From VFZS01 sp964353255 (GTDB lineage Bacteria > Acidobacteriota > Terriglobia > Bryobacterales > Bryobacteraceae), in contig CAYGVJ010000210.1 in the NCBI GenBank assembly GCA_964353255.1, positions 1 through 5,478 of the forward strand: a stretch of DNA of 5,478 bases. Reading direction: 5' to 3'. Below the pieces are notes generated by a model. That model was not told where the DNA came from. It was given only the letters and a program-made list of their open reading frames with translations, and searched no databases. Both the position numbers and the translations under genes were made by a program. Shown piece after piece: positions 1 to 5,478 of the stretch (position 1 is its first letter; each line of letters begins with the position of its first letter).

Positions 1-106
1 CCACCAGGGTCAGCATCATGGTGACTTCCAGCCCCACCGCCAGGATGCTCAGCGCGGTGCGCATGGGCCGGTGCCTGAGGTTTTCGAGGACGAGTTTGTT
101 GATCAA
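1..106 (-). CDS. ABC transporter permease, FtsX/MacB-like, N-terminal fragment
   Basis: This is the first 35 codons of a gene that runs off the left edge. The peptide begins (M)INKLVLENLRHRPMRT, followed by the start of a hydrophobic stretch (ALSILAVGLEVTMMLTLV). A short amphipathic lead, an arginine-rich NLRHRP.RT turn and a first membrane helix are typical of the permease subunits of MacB/DevC/FtsX-type ABC exporters. These usually have about 380-420 residues, four membrane helices and a large periplasmic domain after helix 1. The start is taken as TTG at 106-104: an in-frame TGA lies four codons upstream (118-116), and the only ATG nearby falls inside the conserved NLRHRPMRT stretch. A GAGAG purine run sits six bases before the TTG. 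The gene lies 101 bases downstream of kinase A on the same strand, so it may share its transcript. Substrate unknown. The family call rests on the N-terminus only. Confidence 0.7.
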   Translation of the reverse strand, partial: MINKLVLENLRHRPMRTALSILAVGLEVTMMLTLV

Positions 107-112
107 GGTGTG

Positions 113-117
113 CTCTC
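113..117 (-). promoter_or_regulatory. Possible ribosome binding site of the permease
   Basis: On the minus strand GAGAG lies six bases before the TTG at 106-104. It is a partial Shine-Dalgarno match at a workable spacing and is the best purine run near this start. It supports choosing the TTG, but it is short and could be chance. Confidence 0.35.
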
Positions 118-166
118 ATACATATTAGCGTTCAGGCGGGCGGGAGTGCCTGGCAGGCCTCGCCTC

Positions 167-193
167 TCAGCGGAGGTTCTCGATCAGCACCAG
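167..193 (-). repeat. 27-base echo of the kinase B 3' end, downstream of kinase A
   Basis: Read on the minus strand, this piece of the gap between kinase A and the permease encodes LVLIENLR followed by TGA. The end of kinase B (2969-2943) encodes LMLIENFR followed by TGA. The two DNA stretches agree at 24 of 27 positions, and the mismatches sit in the first or third positions of codons. This reading frame differs from that of kinase A, whose own TAG stop lies at 210-208, 38 bases before the TGA here. Kinase A has a normal family-type ending (VLVNWQ...), so this is not its frameshifted tail. The likeliest reading is the leftover 3' end of a kinase-B-type gene. The rest of the gap (107-166) holds a short GC-rich stretch, no convincing terminator and no strong promoter. 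Confidence 0.6.
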
Positions 194-207
194 TCGAGGA
201 TCCGCCG

Positions 208-2946
208 CTACTTCCCGGCCGAGGCCTGCCAGTTCACCAGAACGCTGATGGAGGAGCGCTCGGTTTGGGTTTGTTCCGGCAGCGTGTTCACCAGAAAACG
301 GCCGTCGCGCGCGGCCACGTATCGATTCCGCCGCCCCTCGGTGGCAAAGCGGGCCTCGAACAAGACGCGCGGGACGCCCGCTTCGAAGCTGACGCCGTCC
401 GTCTTCACCGAGACCGCCAGGAGCTTGTTGCCGGACACGTAGTAAAGCTCTTTACCGTCGGCCTTCCATTGGGGCTCGGTTCCGACGGAGGGCGACACCT
501 GCCATCTGCCGCCGGTGGGCGGAAAGGGCTGAACGTAAACCTGGAGCTGCCTGCCAGACTGGTTCGAACTATAAGCGAGGAATTTTGAGTTGGGTGACAA
601 CTGGCAGTGCCGCTCCAAGAACTCTGTGGCGCGGACCGGGAAGGGCTTGCGTTCCGCTCCGGGGCCCATCGGAAGGGCGAAGATCGAGAGCTCGGGACCT
701 CCCTCAACCGGCTGATTGAAGAACAGGTACCCACCATCTTTGGACCAGTCCTCCGTCTGCTTCGGCAGGGAGGAAACCAACAGGGGCTCGTCCTGATCCG
801 TGCCACTGGCGGATTTGACGTAGAGATCCCTCACACCTTTGCGGTCCGAGGTCCAGGCGACCCGGCGGCCATCCGGCGACCAGACGGGGTCCAAGTCGTC
901 GCCCGGATCGAAGGTGAAGCGGGTCCGTGAGCCGCGGTTCAGGTCGAGGATCCAGATGTCCCGCGTTTTCGCGGACGGACCATAAATATCCACGGCTAAT
1001 CGGCTGCCGTCGGGCGCAAGGGCGGGACTGCCGTAATCGTCCGGCGGTCCAACCGCTCCGGAGCGGCGGCCAGAGGCATCAAACCAAACCAGCTCCGAGA
1101 CGGTTTGGGTGGCCGCTGTAATCCATGCCAGGACGCCATTGCCGGAAGCCGAAAACTGGCACATCTGGTTTTCATCCTGGCGCATCGGCCCACCGACCAT
1201 CCAGGGTGCGCCGGCGAATTTCATGCTTCTCACATCCAGCTTCTGCGCGAACACCGCGCCCTCGCGGGGGAACAGCAGGTATCCGGGCGGCGCGTACTGA
1301 AGCAACGCGGATTGAATCGGCAGTTCACCCGACTCTTTGCCGTCCAGGGATCCCCATTTTGCCTGCAATTGACCCTGCGCCTGGCGGGCGAGGTAGACGA
1401 AGCGCTTTCCATCGGGCAGGAACACCGGGCCGATGTGGTCCAATTCCCCCTTCCCGGGGTCGAGCGTGGTCACCAATTCTGGCGCCCCGCCTTGCGCGGG
1501 CACGCGCATTAGCCCCCTGCGCTTGCCTCCGAGCAGGATTACGTCGTCCCGGTTCCAGTCTGCGTAGGTCACATCGGCTAGCGTGCAGAGAGTCTGGGGC
1601 TGTCCTCCGGCGAGGCCCACTCGTTTGAGGCGTCCGTCGGCAAAGAACCCGATGCTCCGGCTGTCTGGAGACCAGAACGTGTCCGTCGCGCCCTCCGTCC
1701 CCGGGACCGCGACCAGTTCGGGAGAGTTCAGCCTGCGGATGTAGATCTGGGGTCTCCCGCCGGTTAGAAACCCGCCGGGTGAAACGATGCTGAAGGCGAT
1801 GCGCTCGCCGTCGGGCGATACCCTCGGTCCCCTCAGGGTGGTGTTGTCGGGAGCCATGATACTGAACCGAACGGGACGCGCCGCCTCGGGCGCGCGGCGG
1901 AAGGCCAGGTATCCGAGGGCCGCTGCCGCAATTAGCAACAGGCCGGCGGCGATCCACCCGGCCTGTGCATGCGGTCTCCCGACGGCTGGGGCGCCGGTCG
2001 ATTCCTGCACCCCTTGCAAGACGTGCTTGAGATCCCGGGCGGACTGCCAGCGATCGTCCGGATCTTTCGCCAGGCAGGTCGTCACCACACGCTCGAGCGC
2101 GGGCGAGGCCATCGGCTGGAGTTCGTGAATCCGCGGCGGCTCGCCGGCCAGAATCGCCGCGGCCACCCTGGCCGGGCTCTCCCCCTCGAAGGCGCGGCGG
2201 CCCGTGAGCATCTTGTAGAGCACCACGCCGAAGGAGAAGATGTCCGAACGCTCGTCGGCAGGCTTGCCCTCGGCCTGCTCCGGTGACATGTAGGAGGGCG
2301 TACCCGCGATCTCGCCCTCCACCGTGAGGCTCGTGGTCTCGGCCTCGGACAGACGCACCCGCTTGGCCAGTCCGAAATCGAGCAGCTTGATGACGCCGTC
2401 GTGGGTCACCAGGATGTTCGCCGGCTTCAGGTCGCGGTGAATGACGCCCGCCGCGTGGGCTTTAGCCAGAGCGGCGGCGATTTGCACGGCGTAGTTGAGC
2501 GCTGTGCCCAGCGGCAACCGGCCCGCGAGCGGCTTGCCCTCGACCAGCTCCATCGCGATGAAATCCGGGCCGACCTCGTAGATCGTCACAATGTTCGGGT
2601 GGTTTAGCGCCGACGCGGCCCGGGCCTCGCGCAGGAGCCGCTCCTCGCGTTCGTGAAGCAGCTTCAAGGCAACCGGCCGCTGAAGCTTGGTGTCGTAGGC
2701 CTTGTAGACGGTCCCCATGCCCCCCTGGCCGAGCTTGGCCTCGACGCGGTAGTGCCCCAGCATCTCGCCGGCTGCCAGCTCACGCGGCGCCACCGGGCTC
2801 TTGAGCGTGCCGCTCTGGGCCGCCAGCAGCTTTTCGACCTCCTGGCGGAGCGCCGCGTCATCGCCGCACATCTCGTCCAGCGCCTCCGGCCTCTCCAGCG
2901 CCGCGCCGAAGACCTCTTTCATTCGCGCCCAGCGTTCGGGAGTCAT
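208..2946 (-). CDS. Kinase A: membrane serine/threonine protein kinase with PD40/TolB-like beta-propeller
   Basis: Complete, 912 residues. Residues 1-60 are a helical lead (MTPERW...) common in such kinases. The Hanks-type kinase domain spans about 65-310: glycine loop GQGGMG at 73-78, VALK with catalytic Lys95, helix C Glu107, HRDLKPAN with Asp172 and Asn177, DFG at 190-192, GTPSYMSPEQ at 215-224, DIFSFG at 235-240 and the late arginine in DDRW (299). All catalytic residues are present, so it should be active; it is an RD kinase, so activation-loop phosphorylation is likely. Candidate acceptors are Thr204, Thr205, Ser206 and Thr208. One membrane segment lies at about 329-349. Residues 355-900 form an extracytoplasmic propeller with PD40-type repeats near 377, 426, 510, 644, 689, 733, 783 and 828, and a closing YVAARDGRFLVNT/VLVNW tail typical of the family. 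The propeller is presumably a ligand- or protein-binding sensor; I see no hydrolase domain. The ATG overlaps the stop of kinase B (ATGA) and has no strong ribosome site of its own, which suggests coupled translation. Ligand and targets cannot be told from sequence. Confidence 0.93.
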   Translation of the reverse strand: MTPERWARMKEVFGAALERPEALDEMCGDDAALRQEVEKLLAAQSGTLKSPVAPRELAAGEMLGHYRVEAKLGQGGMGTVYKAYDTKLQRPVALKLLHEREERLLREARAASALNHPNIVTIYEVGPDFIAMELVEGKPLAGRLPLGTALNYAVQIAAALAKAHAAGVIHRDLKPANILVTHDGVIKLLDFGLAKRVRLSEAETTSLTVEGEIAGTPSYMSPEQAEGKPADERSDIFSFGVVLYKMLTGRRAFEGESPARVAAAILAGEPPRIHELQPMASPALERVVTTCLAKDPDDRWQSARDLKHVLQGVQESTGAPAVGRPHAQAGWIAAGLLLIAAAALGYLAFRRAPEAARPVRFSIMAPDNTTLRGPRVSPDGERIAFSIVSPGGFLTGGRPQIYIRRLNSPELVAVPGTEGATDTFWSPDSRSIGFFADGRLKRVGLAGGQPQTLCTLADVTYADWNRDDVILLGGKRRGLMRVPAQGGAPELVTTLDPGKGELDHIGPVFLPDGKRFVYLARQAQGQLQAKWGSLDGKESGELPIQSALLQYAPPGYLLFPREGAVFAQKLDVRSMKFAGAPWMVGGPMRQDENQMCQFSASGNGVLAWITAATQTVSELVWFDASGRRSGAVGPPDDYGSPALAPDGSRLAVDIYGPSAKTRDIWILDLNRGSRTRFTFDPGDDLDPVWSPDGRRVAWTSDRKGVRDLYVKSASGTDQDEPLLVSSLPKQTEDWSKDGGYLFFNQPVEGGPELSIFALPMGPGAERKPFPVRATEFLERHCQLSPNSKFLAYSSNQSGRQLQVYVQPFPPTGGRWQVSPSVGTEPQWKADGKELYYVSGNKLLAVSVKTDGVSFEAGVPRVLFEARFATEGRRNRYVAARDGRFLVNTLPEQTQTERSSISVLVNWQASAGK
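2211..2707 (-). repeat. Shared kinase-core block, copy in kinase A (pairs with 4982-5478)
   Basis: This segment encodes the kinase core from YKAYDTKLQRPVALK to about YKMLTGR. It aligns without gaps to 4982-5478 at a constant offset of 2771 bases. By hand count 439 of 497 bases agree (about 88%). Agreement is uneven: 66/67 at the catalytic-lysine end and 58/60 at 2521-2580, but only 45/60 at 2281-2340, which encodes the activation segment. Similarity fades just past RRAF (about 2190), and the genes then look unrelated at DNA level. The other end of the block is set by the window edge, so its full length is unknown. Confidence 0.9.
2943..2946 (-). promoter_or_regulatory. ATGA stop-start overlap coupling kinase B to kinase A
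   Basis: The ATG of kinase A (2946-2944) and the TGA of kinase B (2945-2943) share two bases, giving ATGA. The preceding bases encode the end of kinase B and contain only a weak purine run (GAGAA). Kinase A is therefore probably translated by ribosomes that finish kinase B. The start is supported by its position and by the family-typical MTPERW N-terminus. Confidence 0.8.
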
Positions 2947-5478
2947 CGGAAGTTCTCGATCAGCATCAGGTCGGCGTTGCCGGGATTCCCGGTGGTGAAC
3001 AGCACGGTCTTGCGATCCGGTGAAACGGCCAGGCCCAGGGAGACCTTTCCCTCGATGGCGGTGAGCAGGCGGCTTCTTCCGGTGGTGAAGTCGAAGAATT
3101 GCAGCGGATAGGTCCCGTCCTTGCCCGCCCGGCCAACGTAGTAGATCCCTTCCTTAACCGGGAAGAAGGCCCGGTCAACCACCCAATCCAGGATCTGTCG
3201 CTCCGGACCGCCGGTCAACGGCGTCGAAAAGAGCGGCCCCGTCGCCCCGGTCTTCTCAAAGTAGAGCGTCTTGCCATCCCAGGACTCGAACCCCACATAG
3301 CCGCCGTTGCTGGTCACCTGCCGGGCCTCGCCGCCGGGCCCCGGGGGCACCCAAGGCATCCTCCAAATCTCGTTGCGGCCGCTTCGGTTCGACTTGAAGT
3401 AGATCCAGTTGCCGTCACGCGACCAGCTCGGCACGCTCTCGTCAGTAGGATACGGGGTCAAGCGGCGGGGCTGCCCGCCGCTCGGATCGATGACGTAGAT
3501 GTCCGAGTGCCCGTCCTCTCCTTGGGAGTCAAAAGCGATCCAACGGCCGTCCGGTGACCACCGGGGAGTGCCCTGGTACCGGCCCAGTCTGTCGGTCAAC
3601 TGGACCGGATTCGATCCGTCCTGGTTCGAGACCCAGATTTCCGCGCCCTCCCCGGCGCGGTTCGAGGTATAGGCGATCTTTGCGCCATCCGGCGAGAACT
3701 GGGGGCTGCTCTCAGGGAGCGTCGAGGAAATGAAGCTCCTCGCTGGGGCCCCTGCCTGGAACTTCCAAATATCCGAATCCCCGCCGCCGTCAGCGTAAGC
3801 CAGCCGATGGCGCGCCCACGAGGTGGCGGGATGTCGGGCTTGTACCCCAGCCAATTCGAGGCGTTCCGGCTTTGCAGCCCCGGAGATGCCCGCTCGCCAC
3901 AGACGGAAACTATAGTTAAAATCCCGGGAGGCTGAGTAGACCACGGAGCGCCCGTCCGGCGTCCAGGCGATGCCCGCCACGACAGCGCCCTGATAGGTCA
4001 GGCGTCGCGGCTGGCCCCTTGGCTGCAATTCCGGACCAAGCTCGAGTAGGTGCACATCGCAGGAAAACGGCCCGGCACAAGAAGCGTAGGCCAGAAGGCG
4101 CCCGTCGGGTGAGAAGGCCGGAGGCTGGTCAACTGACACGGCGTTCGTGGTCAGCCTCTGCTTCTCGCCCCGCTCGACAGGAACCAGGAATATCCCACTT
4201 CCTCCCGGGGCATCCACTTCGGCGACGGCCAGCCGTTGTCCATCCGGAGACCAGGATATCAACGGGACCAAAGAACGGTAGGCTGGCCTGAAGCGCGCCA
4301 CCTTGCGCTCTGCCTCTCCCAGGGGAGAGATGTTGTAGGTGCCTGCTTGGGCTGGCCGGAAGTCCGCCACCTTGCGCTCCGCCCCGCCCAGGGGAGAGAT
4401 GAGGTAGATGCCTGCCAGGTCGCTCTGCTGGCGCACGAACGCGATCTGGCGGCCGTCCGGCGACCAGACGGGGCAGATGTCCGGCGCCGCGTCGGTGGTG
4501 AGGCGAAGAGGCGGCGTGGCGGAGCCCACGACCTTCACATAAATGTCAGAGTTGTCCTGCTTCTCCCCATTCCAGGAAAAGACTACCTGGTTGCCATCCG
4601 GAGAGAATGAGGGGTAGATCTCCTCGCCCGGATAGGTCGTAAGGGGCACGACGCGCATCTCGGCGCCGGCAGGCCTGGCCCTGCGCCACAAGGCGATCCC
4701 GCCCACCGCCACAACCAAGATGACCGCCGCCGCCCATGCGAACCGACGCCAACGCGTGGGAGCCGGCTGGACCTTGGCCGACTCCTCCTGGGCTTCTTCC
4801 AGCAGGAGCCTCACGTCGCCCATGTGCTGGAGGCGGCGGACGGGGTCCTTGCGCAGGCAGCGCTGAACGAGCTTGACAACCTCTGCCGGAACGGCGCTCA
4901 GCGGAGGAGGCTCTTCCTTGAGCACTGCGCCCAGGATGGAAATGGTCGAGTCGCCCGTGAATGCCCGCCGGCCTGAAAGCATCTCGTAGAGCACTACGCC
5001 GAAGGAGAAGATGTCCGAACGCTCGTCGGCGGGCTTGCCTTCGGCCTGCTCCGGCGACATGTAGGACGGCGTGCCGACAATCTCGCCCTCGATCGTAAGG
5101 GCAGCGCTTTCCGCCTCGGTCAGCCGTGCCCGCTTGGCCAGCCCGAAGTCGAGCAGCTTGACGACGCCGTCGCCCGTCACCAGGATGTTCGCCGGCTTCA
5201 GGTCACGGTGGATAACCCCCGCCGCGTGCGCCTTGGCCAGAGCGCCGGCGATCTGCGCGGCGTAGTCCAGCGCTACGTCCAGCGGCAGCCGGCCCGCGAG
5301 CGGCTTGCCCTCGACCAGTTCCATCACGATGAAATCCGGGCCGACCTCGTAGATCGTCACAATGTTCGGGTGGTTGAGCGCGCTGGCAGCCCGTGCCTCG
5401 CGGATGAGCCGCTCCTCGCGTTGGTGAAGCAGCTTCAAGGCAACCGGCCGCTGAAGCTTGGTGTCGTAGGCCTTGTAG
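2943..5478 (-). CDS. Kinase B: membrane serine/threonine protein kinase with WSPDG-repeat beta-propeller, 5' end missing
   Basis: The reading frame is open to the right edge, giving 844 visible residues that begin YKAYDTKLQRPVALK. The glycine loop and N-terminus, about 80 residues by comparison with kinase A, lie outside. A TTG at 5438-5436 is not the start: it encodes the Leu of VALK. In visible numbering, the catalytic Lys is 15, HRD is at 90-92, the DFG Asp is 110 and GTPSYMSPEQ begins near 135, so the core looks active. The C-lobe (STISILGAVLKEEPPPL..., RCLRKDPVRRLQHM) is of a different type from that of kinase A. One membrane segment (FAWAAAVILVVAVGGIALW) lies near 246-264. The extracytoplasmic part has about nine to ten SPDG-type repeats (SFSPDG, VWSPDG, SWSPDG, AFSPDG, AWTPDG, QFSPDG, RWSPDG, SWSRDG, AVSPDR), as in TolB-like propellers. 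It includes a CX5C pair (CAGPFSC, 4079-4059) that could form a disulfide, and a 23-residue tandem duplication. The protein ends LMLIENFR. It is probably a receptor-like kinase; ligand unknown. Confidence 0.92.
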   Translation of the reverse strand, partial: YKAYDTKLQRPVALKLLHQREERLIREARAASALNHPNIVTIYEVGPDFIVMELVEGKPLAGRLPLDVALDYAAQIAGALAKAHAAGVIHRDLKPANILVTGDGVVKLLDFGLAKRARLTEAESAALTIEGEIVGTPSYMSPEQAEGKPADERSDIFSFGVVLYEMLSGRRAFTGDSTISILGAVLKEEPPPLSAVPAEVVKLVQRCLRKDPVRRLQHMGDVRLLLEEAQEESAKVQPAPTRWRRFAWAAAVILVVAVGGIALWRRARPAGAEMRVVPLTTYPGEEIYPSFSPDGNQVVFSWNGEKQDNSDIYVKVVGSATPPLRLTTDAAPDICPVWSPDGRQIAFVRQQSDLAGIYLISPLGGAERKVADFRPAQAGTYNISPLGEAERKVARFRPAYRSLVPLISWSPDGQRLAVAEVDAPGGSGIFLVPVERGEKQRLTTNAVSVDQPPAFSPDGRLLAYASCAGPFSCDVHLLELGPELQPRGQPRRLTYQGAVVAGIAWTPDGRSVVYSASRDFNYSFRLWRAGISGAAKPERLELAGVQARHPATSWARHRLAYADGGGDSDIWKFQAGAPARSFISSTLPESSPQFSPDGAKIAYTSNRAGEGAEIWVSNQDGSNPVQLTDRLGRYQGTPRWSPDGRWIAFDSQGEDGHSDIYVIDPSGGQPRRLTPYPTDESVPSWSRDGNWIYFKSNRSGRNEIWRMPWVPPGPGGEARQVTSNGGYVGFESWDGKTLYFEKTGATGPLFSTPLTGGPERQILDWVVDRAFFPVKEGIYYVGRAGKDGTYPLQFFDFTTGRSRLLTAIEGKVSLGLAVSPDRKTVLFTTGNPGNADLMLIENFR
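4282..4419 (-). repeat. 69-base in-frame tandem duplication in the kinase B propeller
   Basis: Two adjacent 69-base units, 4282-4350 and 4351-4419, agree at 58 of 69 positions by hand count. In the protein they give two successive 23-residue units: the first carries ISPLGGAERKVADFRPA, the second ISPLGEAERKVARFRPA. The unit covers the outer strands and linker of one propeller blade, between the WSPDG motif encoded near 4461-4447 and the next near 4251-4237. The reading frame is kept, so the protein stays intact with an enlarged blade or loop. The exact phase of a tandem repeat is arbitrary. Confidence 0.88.
4982..5478 (-). repeat. Shared kinase-core block, copy in kinase B (pairs with 2211-2707)
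   Basis: This is the partner of the block in kinase A. Matching third-codon positions over long runs, for example 5292-5351 with two mismatches and 5412-5478 with one, point to recent duplication or gene conversion rather than protein-level selection alone. It reaches the right edge of the window and probably continues beyond. Confidence 0.9.

Noticed and set aside
122..127. TAATAT on the minus strand as a -10 box for the permease
   Set aside because: It matches only four of six consensus positions, and no -35 hexamer at about 17 bases is better than two of six. Too weak to call in an otherwise GC-rich gap.
148..158. Inverted repeat GCCTG-G-CAGGC as a terminator after kinase A
   Set aside because: The arms are only five bases with a one-base centre, which cannot fold as a hairpin as drawn, and there is no following T-run on the minus strand.
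208..260. Frameshift at the end of kinase A, with the true tail being LVLIENLR at 192-167
   Set aside because: The frame as read ends in a DGRFLVNT...VLVNW tail that fits propeller kinases of this subfamily. The LIENLR tail belongs to the other subfamily, so it is more likely a remnant.
1105..1628. Plus-strand open frames over kinase A (also those at 71-442, 607-930, 1787-2286 and 2653-3111)
   Set aside because: They lie antisense to strongly supported kinase coding sequence, are rich in Arg/Pro/Gly/Ala as expected of GC-rich shadow frames, and show no recognisable domain.
5436..5438. In-frame TTG as the start of kinase B
   Set aside because: It encodes the Leu of the VALK motif just before the catalytic lysine, and the frame stays open to the window edge with sequence matching kinase A. 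The true start lies outside.

Overview
The window is GC-rich (roughly 60-65% by eye) and everything in it reads on the minus strand. It holds two tandem, translationally coupled genes for membrane-anchored Hanks-type serine/threonine protein kinases. Each has a large C-terminal PD40/TolB-like beta-propeller. The start of an ABC-transporter permease gene follows them. Paralogous kinases of this architecture, with an N-terminus of the MTPERW type and tails of the LNW or LMLIENFR type, are typical of Acidobacteria, especially the Solibacter/Bryobacter group. That assignment is from memory of the families, not from a search.

Layout in transcription order (right to left). From 5478 to 2943 is kinase B. 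Its 5' end is cut by the window edge, so its glycine-rich loop lies outside. It has the kinase core, one membrane segment and a WSPDG-repeat propeller. Its TGA overlaps the ATG of kinase A in an ATGA junction (2943-2946). From 2946 to 208 is kinase A, complete at 912 residues, with the same architecture. From 207 to 107 is a 101-base gap, part of which resembles the 3' end of kinase B. From 106 to 1 is the first 35 codons of an FtsX/MacB-type permease, probably started by TTG.

The two kinases are mosaic relatives. From the catalytic lysine region to just past the activation segment they are about 88% identical in DNA, with no indel and a constant offset of 2771 bases (hand count). In the C-lobe, membrane segment and propeller they look like two different subfamilies. 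The gap after kinase A carries a 27-base match (24/27) to the end of kinase B, in the same relation to a TGA stop. Kinase A may therefore be a kinase-B-type gene whose C-lobe and sensor were exchanged for another type, with the old tail left behind. Kinase B also carries a 69-base in-frame tandem duplication inside its propeller.

Functional picture (inference): two co-translated receptor-like kinases with similar catalytic N-lobes, different extracytoplasmic propellers and different activation-loop phosphoacceptors. They are possibly linked to the downstream transporter. No RNA genes, CRISPR arrays, insertion sequences or convincing terminators were seen.
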